A stretch of DNA of 64,000 nucleotides from Agaribacillus aureus. GTDB taxonomy: Bacteria; Bacteroidota; Bacteroidia; Cytophagales; Cyclobacteriaceae. Shown here one piece after another: positions 33,433 to 41,914 of the stretch. A model generated the notes under the pieces. It did not search any database and was not told the origin of the DNA. It saw only the letters and a list, made by a program, of their open reading frames with translations. Position 1 is the stretch's first letter. Every line of letters starts with the position of its first letter. The stretch covers positions 2,356,001-2,420,000 of the forward strand of contig JAUJEB010000001.1 of assembly GCA_030442055.1 (NCBI GenBank). Direction: 5' to 3'. The position numbers and the translations under genes were made by a program.

Positions 33433-33912
33433 TTACTTAATTGGAATTTGGATTAATTCATTGTTAAACCTACCTGTAAATAAGGTGTCGGTATTATTCT
33501 GTATAATCTCCGAAATAAAATAATCACTACAAATTTGGCACTCATCGGCCCAATCGCTACCTATCACCACCTTGAGATTTTGATCAGCACCAAAAGCGGT
33601 CGTTAATGTATAGCTTCGAGATCGTGGCACCGTTTCAAAATTCACAGCTTGTAGCATTGTCCGGATTATGTCATTACCGGCATCCAGAAGCAAAACATCG
33701 TTAATTCCCTCCGCAGTTAAAGAAATTGAAGCTTTATGTTCTTCCTTCAAATCTATAATACTTCCCTGTGCATTTAATAGCTGAAAGCTTAATCCAGTTA
33801 CTCCAAGATGAGGACGTCCACAATAGGGAACTTCTCCACAGTCATCGGAGTCTGAACAAGAGGAAAGGATAATGGACAGTGTTATAACAATAAAAATATA
33901 GCTTTTCATCAT
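33433..33912 (-). CDS. Putative lipoprotein, unknown family
   Basis: A 159-residue protein with a lipoprotein signal (MMKSYIFIVITLSIILSSC, lipid cysteine at residue 19) and an acidic SDSDDCGE stretch, typical of surface lipoproteins in this phylum. The mature part is short and beta-rich, with four further cysteines (two near the N-terminus, CGEVPYC, and two in ECQIC) that could form disulfides outside the cell. I do not recognise the family. It lies alone between the methyltransferase and a hydrolase gene on the same strand. Confidence 0.65.
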   Translation of the reverse strand: MMKSYIFIVITLSIILSSCSDSDDCGEVPYCGRPHLGVTGLSFQLLNAQGSIIDLKEEHKASISLTAEGINDVLLLDAGNDIIRTMLQAVNFETVPRSRSYTLTTAFGADQNLKVVIGSDWADECQICSDYFISEIIQNNTDTLFTGRFNNELIQIPIK

Positions 33913-34045
33913 TAGTTTAAAAAATGAATTTTATTATTAACGCCATATTCAAGGTTTTATTTATTACCTAAGCTGGCGCCAATTGATTTTGGATATGTCA
34001 AATATAATAACTATCAAACAGAAGGACAGGCGACGATCCCGAAAT

Positions 34046-36004
34046 TCAATACCTGACATCCATATTAAATCCAACCCCAAAACCGCGGTGCCTTTTCATT
34101 TTTCCCTGGCTCGAATTTCGAACGTAAGTGCCTCTGGAGAATAAACCAAGTGAAAAATAGATACCCTCCCCTTTTTTTGGCTCACCCTCATTATCTACCC
34201 ATTCCAAAGTGACGATTACGTCATTTTTCAAAACAAGGTCGTATTTCTTTAGATCGACGGTAACTAATCCGACTTGTTTGGCCGCGATAGGAATAACAAT
34301 GTTTTTCTGAAGGATGTTACGGGAGGGTTTGCCTTCACTGATATTGTAAATATTTAATCGAAAAAAGGATTTTGCGCTGAGCCGATTGTAGGATATATGA
34401 AAATTAAAGGCATCGATAAAAGTAGGTGTTTTTCTGACATTAATCCTTATCCCCATTTCCGCTCCAAGTTGATCATAAAAAAAGCCGGTACTTAAAAACT
34501 TGGAATCTGTCTTGTTGCCCAGAATTTTTGATTTCAAATTTTCAGCGGTGATCACCACTTCCGATAATTCAGGAATATCCTCCACCAGTGCGACTTGGAT
34601 GTTGCTTTTTTGACGATAAAGATCTCTGATCAAAAAGACCTGGGCCTTGTAGCCAATCATAGAGATGCGAATGGTATCATCCATATAACTTTTGTCAAGC
34701 TTAAGCTTAAAGGCACCTTCGGTATCTGAGACCGTCCCGAGATCTCTATTTAGAACCCCAATATTGACGTAGGGAAGTTTTTCATCACTTTTAGCATCTG
34801 AAATCTCCCCTGTGAAAATAATACGCTGCGAATTTTCGCCGTCAACCTCGTATGGCTTATCGGTGATATCCTCTCTTTTTAATAACTGGCGATAAAAAGT
34901 ATGAAATCCCACCTCATTTTTTAAATAATGATTGAAAAACAGCAGAGAGCTCCTGCTAATCATCTGATGGGTATTGATAGCCTGTTCGGATACCTCCAAA
35001 AGTGATGGAATACTCAAAAAGTCTTCATGTTTACCATTCATAAAGCGCAGGTAACTTTTCGGAGCATTCGTTTTCTTGAAATAATGGTATTCTGTGGTAG
35101 GTGTAAACGCTTCCAGTTTATTTCCGCTTTCCAAAAATAAATACGGGCAGGTTGTTATCTCTGGATGCATCAGTTGAGCCTGATGAATTTCATCCAGGTA
35201 GTTATCGTCTATTTCCGAATCTCCAAAGTAATGCGTTTCAGATCCGTCAAGTGATACCATCGCTCTTATCAGAGGGTTTCTATCTAACAGAACCGCGGCA
35301 CTCATACCTCCCCAGCTACATCCTAAAACGCCAAGGGATTCAATCTCAAGATCAAAACCGGTGAATTCTTTCAAATTTCTGATGACCAATTCTGCGTCAT
35401 ATACCTGTTCCATCATATCTAGTTTATCATTCGTCATATCACCAGGATATCTTCCTATGGAAGAAATTGACACGACAAAATACCCGTTTTTCGCCAGGTC
35501 TTCCAGGATCCTGAAGTTTTCAAACCCCATACCATTAAACCCCGCCATGTAAATGATTACCGGCCATTTGCCAACCGCAGGCGGTGCATTTTCATAGCTG
35601 CTTGTCTCGACACTTAGCAGAGCCTTGGCTTGTGTTGCCTCCAGTCCAAGCCCCGCGACAAAGAATTGTGCCATTTCCTCCATGATGCCTGTATAATCTT
35701 CATTATCCTGGTACTTGTTTGCCCTCTTTTCGAACAGGCTAAAAAGATCTTTGAATAATAATTTCTTAGAGGATTTTTGCCGCGCGGGATACCAAATATC
35801 CAAATCCAGGGGCCTGTAATGCAAGGCATCGGTGAGTGGTGTGTCAGGTTTGTAAATCCGTGAAGAATCCACAAGACTCATCGTCATAAAGCCTGCTATC
35901 TCCTGAACATTTCTGTTTTTTTGGCTAAAACCTTTGTAGGCGATAGCATTCAGCATCACCAACAGGATATTTGCTTTCAATACAAAAGATCGAACAATAC
36001 ACAT
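34046..36004 (-). CDS. Exported alpha/beta hydrolase with C-terminal carboxypeptidase regulatory-like domain
   Basis: A 652-residue protein. A signal-like N-terminus (residues about 9-28, ending KGFSQ) precedes an alpha/beta-hydrolase domain of the dienelactone-hydrolase or PAF-acetylhydrolase type to about residue 370; the nucleophile elbow is GVLGCSWGGMSA and the region IYMAGFNGMGFENF resembles an oxyanion loop. Residues about 390-480 are a CarboxypepD_reg-like beta-sandwich (PYVNIGVLNRDLGTVSDTEGAF), followed by a ~170-residue beta-rich domain of unknown kind. Fusion of a hydrolase with this adhesive module is unusual but seen in Bacteroidota. Substrate unknown. The methionine at 36004 is used; one 16 codons later is possible. 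Confidence 0.78.
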   Translation of the reverse strand: MCIVRSFVLKANILLVMLNAIAYKGFSQKNRNVQEIAGFMTMSLVDSSRIYKPDTPLTDALHYRPLDLDIWYPARQKSSKKLLFKDLFSLFEKRANKYQDNEDYTGIMEEMAQFFVAGLGLEATQAKALLSVETSSYENAPPAVGKWPVIIYMAGFNGMGFENFRILEDLAKNGYFVVSISSIGRYPGDMTNDKLDMMEQVYDAELVIRNLKEFTGFDLEIESLGVLGCSWGGMSAAVLLDRNPLIRAMVSLDGSETHYFGDSEIDDNYLDEIHQAQLMHPEITTCPYLFLESGNKLEAFTPTTEYHYFKKTNAPKSYLRFMNGKHEDFLSIPSLLEVSEQAINTHQMISRSSLLFFNHYLKNEVGFHTFYRQLLKREDITDKPYEVDGENSQRIIFTGEISDAKSDEKLPYVNIGVLNRDLGTVSDTEGAFKLKLDKSYMDDTIRISMIGYKAQVFLIRDLYRQKSNIQVALVEDIPELSEVVITAENLKSKILGNKTDSKFLSTGFFYDQLGAEMGIRINVRKTPTFIDAFNFHISYNRLSAKSFFRLNIYNISEGKPSRNILQKNIVIPIAAKQVGLVTVDLKKYDLVLKNDVIVTLEWVDNEGEPKKGEGIYFSLGLFSRGTYVRNSSQGKMKRHRGFGVGFNMDVRY

Positions 36005-36193
36005 GTATATGGAATGATTCGTCTTTTGAGAAAGTTGCCTGCAATCAAAAACTTTGCTGTTGGCACGCAGGTAAGCCCGCTCTTGATTGCGTTACCAATG
36101 ATTTTAGAAAGGTAGCTTCAGGTATGGGATGCCAGGTTAGTTCAGGAGTCAACCACGGCTACACTGAAAGCAAAGTCGGGTTTATCGAATTTT

Positions 36194-36535
36194 TCAGGCC
36201 TCTCCCACAATAGCTGCAACTGCTTTCACGATCTTGCCATTGGTGATGGTGATAATCTCTCCAACCCGAACTTCGCCGCCTTTTCCGGTAATCCCGTCAT
36301 AAATCAGGGCTGCTTTGTTTGTATCGAAGATCGCGTCCAGTAACGTTACTTTTTTCCATTTAATCCCGTTTTTGCAGATTTCCACAAATGTATCCGCACC
36401 GGCTATCTTATTGCCGTTCAAATCAAATTCTACCTCATCGCTTAAGGAACTCCTGAGGGCATCAAAATCGCCTTTTTGCCAGGAATAAAAATAACGAAGT
36501 GTAAGTGCTTTGTTGTTTTCAACCGTATCCATCAT
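36194..36535 (-). CDS. NTF2/SnoaL-like protein
   Basis: A 113-residue NTF2-like protein. It opens with the helix NNKALTLRYFYSWQKGDFDALRSSL, given here as two parts (NNKALTLRYFYSW and QKGDFDALRSSL), and closes with strands (GGEVRVGEIITI, KIVKAVAAI) as in SnoaL-like polyketide cyclases or ester hydrolases. No catalytic residues can be assigned. It is the third gene of a VOC-DUF1801-NTF2 cassette on the - strand, 63 bp after DUF1801, divergent from a GlxA-like regulator. Small stress or detoxification cassettes of this type are common; function is unproven. Confidence 0.82.
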   Translation of the reverse strand: MMDTVENNKALTLRYFYSWQKGDFDALRSSLSDEVEFDLNGNKIAGADTFVEICKNGIKWKKVTLLDAIFDTNKAALIYDGITGKGGEVRVGEIITITNGKIVKAVAAIVGEA

Positions 36536-36598
36536 CGCTTCTTAATAATAATTCATAAGCTTTTTGCGGGAATTTGAGGCGTTTAATGCCGGGATTTA

Positions 36599-36961
36599 TC
36601 AGCTATTATCCTGCATATTTATCCATTCCTTTATGACAGCCTGTAAAGCCTGTTGCTTTTGCTCAATGTCTTCCATGCTCTCAAACCTCGCGACGCGAGC
36701 TTCTTTGCCATCACCTTCCAGTAACCCATTTTTATCCTGGATCAATGCGCCTTTGTGGAACATCAGGCTCACAAACTTTTTAGCATTCATAAAAAATGAA
36801 GCAATGTTTCCCTTATACATGAAAGTCGGGCTACTCCATTTGATTACCTCTTCTACCCTTTCATCCGTAGCAAGAATAATCTCTCTTACCTTTTGAATTT
36901 CGGCTGTCATAGGGTGATTTTTCTTCTCTAAGTATTTATCTACTTCAGGATTGATTTTCAT
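36599..36961 (-). CDS. DUF1801 protein
   Basis: A 120-residue DUF1801 (YdhG-like) protein. Recognisable parts are the N-terminal DKYLEKKNHP, the helix IQKVREIILATDERVEEVIKW, the SPTFMYKGNIASFF strand pair and KFVSLMFHKGALI. The fold is related to the iron-chaperone frataxin-like or YjbR-type proteins, but no activity is established. It lies 12 bp after the VOC gene in the same direction, so both are probably co-transcribed. Confidence 0.88.
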   Translation of the reverse strand: MKINPEVDKYLEKKNHPMTAEIQKVREIILATDERVEEVIKWSSPTFMYKGNIASFFMNAKKFVSLMFHKGALIQDKNGLLEGDGKEARVARFESMEDIEQKQQALQAVIKEWINMQDNS

Positions 36962-36973
36962 ATTATCTTAACT

Positions 36974-37345
36974 TCATTTTGGAGAATGGAGTGCAATTTT
37001 GTTGCCTTCAGGGTCCATCACATGGGCAATAAAACCATATTCGCCTATCGATGTTTTTGGGACGACCACTTGCCCTCCAAGATTTTCGACACGGTCAAGT
37101 TGATCATTTACGTCATCGCATGCAAAAAATACAGTAGTTCCAGTGGGAGAAGGCACGTGATTTTCAGATTGCGCCAGTGCACCGGTAGCATACTCCCCAC
37201 CTTGTATCATGGGAAAAGACGCCAGCTGCATCCCTGGCATGGGCAAATCTTGTAATTCAACATTAAGTAATGATCCATAAAACTTTTTGGCCCTTGCTAT
37301 GTCCTTTACAGGGATTTCAAACCAGTTAACAACGTTCTTTTTCAT
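36974..37345 (-). CDS. VOC superfamily (glyoxalase-like) protein, paralogue
   Basis: A 123-residue vicinal-oxygen-chelate protein, paralogous to the one at 30038. It has NWFEIPVKDIARAKKFYG in the first module and FIAHVMDPEGNKIALHS in the second. The usual metal-binding positions are only partly kept, so its reaction cannot be named. It is the first gene of a three-gene - strand cassette (VOC, DUF1801, NTF2-like) and is divergent from the GlxA-like AraC regulator at 37454, with about 108 bp shared promoter space; control by that regulator is likely but not shown. Confidence 0.88.
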   Translation of the reverse strand: MKKNVVNWFEIPVKDIARAKKFYGSLLNVELQDLPMPGMQLASFPMIQGGEYATGALAQSENHVPSPTGTTVFFACDDVNDQLDRVENLGGQVVVPKTSIGEYGFIAHVMDPEGNKIALHSPK

Positions 37346-37453
37346 AGTAATTTTTTTCTTTATTGATTTTAGGTGAAATTATGCCTTTCACATTTTGAAT
37401 AAAATGTCATTTTCGACAATTTTAGTAGGTGAAACTGCCAACTATACATTTAT

Positions 37454-38410
37454 ATGAAAATTGCCGTATTAGATTTTCCTCACGTTGTTAAAAGCAGCGT
37501 TGCAGGGCCTTATGATATTTTAAATCAAACCAACCGTATCATAGAGACATTTGCCCCCGAGTTGGATATCGAAAATATTGAGGTTGAAACGCTGCCGGTT
37601 GAAGACATTAACAACGAGCAAAAATTTGACCTCATTATTATTCCTGCTATTCAGTTTGATCGTATTGAAACCGTATTAAAAAGTCAGCCAGCCCTTATCA
37701 GTTGGTTACAAAAGCAGTATGCTGCTGATACCGAAATAGCCTCTATCTGTTTGGGCACTTTTATCCTTGCCGCCACCGGCCTGTTGGACAATAAATATGC
37801 AACTACTCATTGGATGGGTGTAAACGCCTTCAGAAACATGTTCCCAAAAGTAAATTTGGTAGATGACAAGATTGTCACCGATTTTCAGCGGCTTTATACC
37901 TGTGGAGGCGCCTATTCCTTCACTACCTTGATGATTTATCTGATCGATAAATACTTTGGCCATGAAGTGGCAGTAATTGTTTCAAAAGTGTTTTTGATAC
38001 ACCTGAATGATCTCAAACAGTCATCTTTTCACATTCTTAATTTACAGAAAAGCCATAACAACGATTCCATACAAAAGGTACAGCACTTTATTGAAACCAA
38101 TTTCCACAGTAAATTGAATGTAGAAGACCTGGCCAAATCAGCTAATATGACCACCAGGACATTCATCAGGAGATTTAAAAAATCGACCGGAAGCACACCT
38201 TACGGATACCTGCAAAAAATAAAAATCGAAAAATCAAAAAAATTGCTGGAAACCCGGGACATCGGTATTGAACAGGTCAGTTATGAGGTTGGTTACTCGG
38301 ATTTTGCATCATTTCGAAAAGTATTCAAAAAAAATGTCGGGCTGACACCTTCAGAATACAAAAAATTGTACGGCAAAACCAAAACCCCTGGATATCTCGA
38401 AATTGGATAA
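37454..38410 (+). CDS. GlxA-like AraC-family transcriptional regulator
   Basis: A 318-residue two-domain regulator. The N-terminal ~185 residues are a DJ-1/PfpI-like (class I glutamine amidotransferase) domain, with the nucleophile-elbow-like IASICLGTFILAATGLL, used here for ligand sensing rather than catalysis. Residues about 215-310 form an AraC/XylS double helix-turn-helix (VEDLAKSANMTTRTFIRRFKK; VSYEVGYSDFASFRKVFKKN). It is divergent from the VOC/DUF1801/NTF2 cassette and probably regulates it. The inducer is unknown; other GlxA-like proteins respond to small amines or aldehydes. Confidence 0.92.
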   Translation: MKIAVLDFPHVVKSSVAGPYDILNQTNRIIETFAPELDIENIEVETLPVEDINNEQKFDLIIIPAIQFDRIETVLKSQPALISWLQKQYAADTEIASICLGTFILAATGLLDNKYATTHWMGVNAFRNMFPKVNLVDDKIVTDFQRLYTCGGAYSFTTLMIYLIDKYFGHEVAVIVSKVFLIHLNDLKQSSFHILNLQKSHNNDSIQKVQHFIETNFHSKLNVEDLAKSANMTTRTFIRRFKKSTGSTPYGYLQKIKIEKSKKLLETRDIGIEQVSYEVGYSDFASFRKVFKKNVGLTPSEYKKLYGKTKTPGYLEIG

Positions 38411-38442
38411 GCAGTTTGCTTTATATTTTACTGATTATCGCA

Positions 38443-39144
38443 TCAAAATGTGTGATGTGCACTTAGCTGAATTTGTCCCTTTTCCCAGTTATCTGTTATC
38501 TGCTGCATAAAACCGGCCTGTACCCGTAGTCCTTTGGCCACGCTGTAGCCTAAGGCCCCGTAGGTTCTGTTTCGATCAAATATCTGCACCTCTCTATCTT
38601 CACCTATACTCCGTTGACCATTAACAAACAGCTCATTGTAAAAGGCCAAATAGACAGCACCGGGTTGCAGATCTTTCCGGTTTAGCGGAAGATTAAGAAA
38701 CAAGTTATATCTCAGGCGCGTCCGAAAATCCTGATCTTCCACGAACCGCTGTTCATATCGAAAACGGTGGGTAACATAAAGCCGGCCGCCTACCTTTTGG
38801 TTCAGAAGTGCCTCCTGGTATATACGGCTTTCCTGAGTGGTGGCGTCACCGGATCCAAATTCTCCGGTTGATATGAAGGCATAGCCTAGCGTCAGTTTCA
38901 CCTGCGTATTTTGAGGTTGATAAGTAAGGCCCCCTCTTAGTAAGAGCTGTTCCAGGTCTCCAATAATATCCCAGTTCCGGTGCTGAACATCACCCTGAAA
39001 TCCCCAGGGACCATCTTTGAGGGTAGTATTCCAAAAGTACATGTACCAGGCCCCTGTCTGGTTTTCATCGATCTGACCAAATGAATTCAGGGAAAGTAGG
39101 GTGAAGGCGACAATCACCCACTTTTTTAAATGTTTATGCATCAT
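38443..39144 (-). CDS. DUF2490 outer-membrane beta-barrel protein
   Basis: A 233-residue protein with a signal peptide (about residues 1-23, ending NSFGQ). The mature part is an all-beta sequence with alternating hydrophobic and polar residues, opening QTGAWYMYFWNTTLKDGPWG and ending LSAHHTF with a terminal phenylalanine, as expected for an outer-membrane barrel. The pattern matches DUF2490, which is common in Bacteroidota. Its cargo, if any, is unknown. It stands alone between the GlxA-like regulator (convergent) and the ABM-domain gene (divergent). Confidence 0.85.
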   Translation of the reverse strand: MMHKHLKKWVIVAFTLLSLNSFGQIDENQTGAWYMYFWNTTLKDGPWGFQGDVQHRNWDIIGDLEQLLLRGGLTYQPQNTQVKLTLGYAFISTGEFGSGDATTQESRIYQEALLNQKVGGRLYVTHRFRYEQRFVEDQDFRTRLRYNLFLNLPLNRKDLQPGAVYLAFYNELFVNGQRSIGEDREVQIFDRNRTYGALGYSVAKGLRVQAGFMQQITDNWEKGQIQLSAHHTF

Positions 39145-39298
39145 GTTCTAAAAATAATATCACTTTAATTAACTAAAAAATTCTTCTGCCTTCATCTACT
39201 TATATTTTTTCCCGGCTTTTGTTCCTAAAAAAAACCGGAAAATTTTGTCACACCACCAGGTCTCAACTGTCTAACCGGCAAATGTAAACGGCAAAACT

Positions 39299-40039
39299 AT
39301 GATAAAAGCCATTAGAATTCTAACAGTAGTCAGCTTTTTGACAGCATTTTATTCAATTAATAAAATAAGTATTAACAAAAACACAACTTTAAAAATTATG
39401 AATGCAGCCACAGAAAATCAGGTTTTTGAAATCGCACTCTACACCATCAAGGATGAAGCAAAAGATACCTTCACCGAACTTAGTCGTAAAACAATGGATC
39501 ATTTATCTACCTTTCAGGGCTTTGTCAGCGTTGAAAACTATCATTCTATCTCAGATCCACAACTTTACCTGGATCTTGTGTTGTGGGAGTCGCTGGATGA
39601 TGCCCTGGAAGCGCAGAAAAAGTTTGAATCTGATCCTGAGGTAAGTGATTATTTAAAAACGATCGATACCATAAAATTCTTTGATCACGTAAAAATGATT
39701 TCAAAAAATGGTGTACTGAAGTTCAATGAACTGGCTGAAAATGATGTGCTGGAGTTCGCCACTATTTATATTAACGATAATTCGCTGGAGCAATTACTGG
39801 AAAGCAGGGAGCCTTTGATGAATTACATTGGCAAGGAATATCCTGCGTTTAAAGAAGTAATCACCACACAATCCGTAAAAACACCTAACTTGCTCATTGA
39901 TATAGCCAGGTGGGGCAATAAGGAGTCATGCGGCATCGTTCAGCAGGAAATTGAATCTCATGAACTTTTTATGAACTTTGCAAAGAGCTTTGATATGGAA
40001 AAAGAGATGATCATGGAATTCTTCACAAAGTTAAAATAA
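39299..40039 (+). CDS. Membrane-anchored protein with two ABM-like (dimeric alpha-beta barrel) domains
   Basis: A 246-residue protein. Residues about 5-22 form an N-terminal hydrophobic segment that may be an uncleaved anchor or weak signal. Two ferredoxin-like alpha-beta repeats follow: one at about 43-130 (FEIALYTIKDEAKDTFTEL ... YLDLVLWESLDDALEA) and a second at about 145-240 (LEFATIYINDNSLEQLLES ... LLIDIARWGNKESCG). This is the antibiotic-monooxygenase (ABM) fold, often used for heme or small-molecule binding. Its stop codon is immediately followed by the ATG of a Cys-tailed ECF sigma factor, so the two are co-translated. A role in sensing for that sigma factor is inferred. A start at residue 34 would remove the hydrophobic segment. 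Confidence 0.7.
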   Translation: MIKAIRILTVVSFLTAFYSINKISINKNTTLKIMNAATENQVFEIALYTIKDEAKDTFTELSRKTMDHLSTFQGFVSVENYHSISDPQLYLDLVLWESLDDALEAQKKFESDPEVSDYLKTIDTIKFFDHVKMISKNGVLKFNELAENDVLEFATIYINDNSLEQLLESREPLMNYIGKEYPAFKEVITTQSVKTPNLLIDIARWGNKESCGIVQQEIESHELFMNFAKSFDMEKEMIMEFFTKLK

Positions 40040-40924
40040 ATGAAGGGGACGTTAATCGATTTCAAACACAGTGATAAGGAGGACCTTGAATTGAGGTCTT
40101 CCGCACTTACGGGCGATAAGAAATCCCTGGAAAAACTAATTGAAAAGCACTATGCCTTCATTTACAATATTGCCCTAAAAATGACATTTGAGCCAGCCGA
40201 TGCGGAGGACACAACCCAGGAGATTATTATCAAGTTAATTACCAATCTTGCCAAATTTAAAGGCAAGTCCTCTTTTAGGACATGGCTATACAGCATTGTC
40301 GTCAATCATATATTAAACATGAAAAAACGGCATTGCGAAACGCTAATCGGCTCCTTTGATGATTACGGACGGGAGCTTGACAAAATGCCAAACCGCAAGT
40401 TTCCCACCGCTTATTCTTTGGAACCTGACAAGCAGGTCATCCTGGACGAAATAAAATACAGTTGTACCGCGGGAATGCTTTTATGCCTGGACAGGGAGCA
40501 ACGGTTAATCTATATATTGGGGGAAATCTTTGAAATTGATCACAACCTGGGTGCCGAAATTCTCTCCGTCTCAAAGGCCAATTATCGCCAGAAGCTGAGC
40601 AGGGCCAGGAATCAGCTTGTGCAGTTTATGAATAGCAAATGTGGCCTGGTCAATAAGAAAAATCCTTGCCGGTGTAGTAAGAAGACCAGGGCATTTATAG
40701 ATGCCGGCGTGATAAACCCTAATAATCTGTTGTTCAACAAGGATTATATCAAGAAGATATACCAGGTGCTACCTGAATTGGAATCAAAAATAAATAACGA
40801 GTTGGAACGGCAATGCGCCTTTATTTTTAAAGATACTCCATTTCAAAACAGAGAGGAATTGAAAGCGAAATTGATAAAGGCCCTTGACTCCGATACATTT
40901 AAAGACTCCCTGAAGATGGCATGA
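40040..40924 (+). CDS. ECF sigma factor with Cys-rich C-terminal tail (copy 2)
   Basis: A 294-residue sigma-70 family protein. Region 2 covers about residues 25-100 (ADAEDTTQEIIIKLITNL; SFRTWLYSIVVNHILNMKKRH), region 4 about 135-195 (AEILSVSKANYRQKLSRARNQL). Directly after region 4 is CGLVNKKNPCRCSKK (Cys-x8-Cys-x-Cys), followed by ~80 helical residues. The sigma factor at 29119 has the same arrangement (CSLINKKGICHQC). The cysteines may bind zinc or sense redox change, replacing a separate anti-sigma factor. It begins directly at the stop of the ABM-domain gene. Confidence 0.87.
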   Translation: MKGTLIDFKHSDKEDLELRSSALTGDKKSLEKLIEKHYAFIYNIALKMTFEPADAEDTTQEIIIKLITNLAKFKGKSSFRTWLYSIVVNHILNMKKRHCETLIGSFDDYGRELDKMPNRKFPTAYSLEPDKQVILDEIKYSCTAGMLLCLDREQRLIYILGEIFEIDHNLGAEILSVSKANYRQKLSRARNQLVQFMNSKCGLVNKKNPCRCSKKTRAFIDAGVINPNNLLFNKDYIKKIYQVLPELESKINNELERQCAFIFKDTPFQNREELKAKLIKALDSDTFKDSLKMA

Positions 40925-40968
40925 AGCCAATAACCATTACCTTAGCTGGGTATATTTTTATACAAAGA

Positions 40969-41517
40969 TCATTTCATGATCCAGGCTGTTATTACTCCAA
41001 GAATCAGCCAGGAAATCAATTCATAGACCAATATTCCCAGCGAATAATCCCATGGCAAATGAAACCAGACAGGGTCTCCAATCTGGATAAATACAGTGCC
41101 AATTGACCCCGCTAAAAAAATGATAAGGGCTTTTCGTTTAAAATCAATACTACCGTGGCCAATCAACCTGATAATTAATCCTGCCAGAAAGGAAACCACA
41201 AAAAGGTGCAGTATTCCTCCTATCATTTTTTGAGGAGACTGCGGATCCACTCCTTGCCGAATATAACTGAGTTTAAAGAAGGGTCCCTCCTTGTGTTTTG
41301 TTACAAATTGTTGGAAAGTTTCGTCCGTATTTCTGGGCCACGGATAAAAATAGGTGCCTGTAACAGTTCCGGATTGCTGCAATAGCTCGGCTACCTTGTC
41401 AGCGTTGGGGATGGTATTATAGATCTTCAACGGTTCATAGATAAACTGCCAGAATATCATTCCCCAAATCATCAATACAGCGGCACTGGCTAATGCCGCT
41501 AAAATGTGCTTTTTCAC
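40969..41517 (-). CDS. Membrane protein, unknown family
   Basis: A 182-residue protein with about four membrane helices (residues 5-26, 97-118, 126-145 and 157-178) and an extracytoplasmic stretch of about 70 residues after the first helix (IPNADKVAELLQQSG; FYPWPRNTDETF). The family is not recognised. It lies 7 bp after a TfoX-like gene on the same strand, so the two are co-transcribed and divergent from an AraC regulator. Function unknown. Confidence 0.65.
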   Translation of the reverse strand: MKKHILAALASAAVLMIWGMIFWQFIYEPLKIYNTIPNADKVAELLQQSGTVTGTYFYPWPRNTDETFQQFVTKHKEGPFFKLSYIRQGVDPQSPQKMIGGILHLFVVSFLAGLIIRLIGHGSIDFKRKALIIFLAGSIGTVFIQIGDPVWFHLPWDYSLGILVYELISWLILGVITAWIMK

Positions 41518-41524
41518 AGATATT

Positions 41525-41833
41525 TCATTTTAAAGTTGAAACATAGGCCAGGGCGCTCACTGCAAATGCCTGCCATTTGTCAGCATAGTCAAACGGGACC
41601 TGTATCCATCCATTCATAGGTTTGGTACCCATGGGATTGAATGTGGAGGTACCGTCGAGACTCCTTGCCTCCTGCTCATCTTCGCCGGTAAGTTTAAAAA
41701 CCATATTATCTTTCCAAAACATAGCGGCAGCTTTCCCATTTCCAGCCTTCAGGCAAAGAGCCCCAAACATTTTTCCCGGCCTGGCATCGGGCGTCTCTTC
41801 AGCAATTTGATGGAATAACTCTAAAGGTGTCAT
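41525..41833 (-). CDS. TfoX/Sxy N-terminal-like small protein
   Basis: The start at 41833 gives 102 residues beginning MTPLELFHQIAEE; the frame is open to 42007 but the extra 58 codons overlap the divergent regulator gene and look non-coding. Residues about 18-85 (PGKMFGALCLKAGNGKAAAMF; FWKDNMVFKLTGEDEQEA) resemble the TfoX/Sxy N-terminal domain, given here in two parts. In gammaproteobacteria TfoX controls competence; stand-alone Bacteroidota relatives are of unknown role. It is probably co-transcribed with the downstream membrane protein gene. Confidence 0.68.
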   Translation of the reverse strand: MTPLELFHQIAEETPDARPGKMFGALCLKAGNGKAAAMFWKDNMVFKLTGEDEQEARSLDGTSTFNPMGTKPMNGWIQVPFDYADKWQAFAVSALAYVSTLK

Positions 41834-41914
41834 TTTTTCTGGTGTATATTTTTCGATTAAAGTAAAGTTAGCTTCATTATTCTTATTGAAATTGATATTT
41901 TGTGCCAAAAACAA

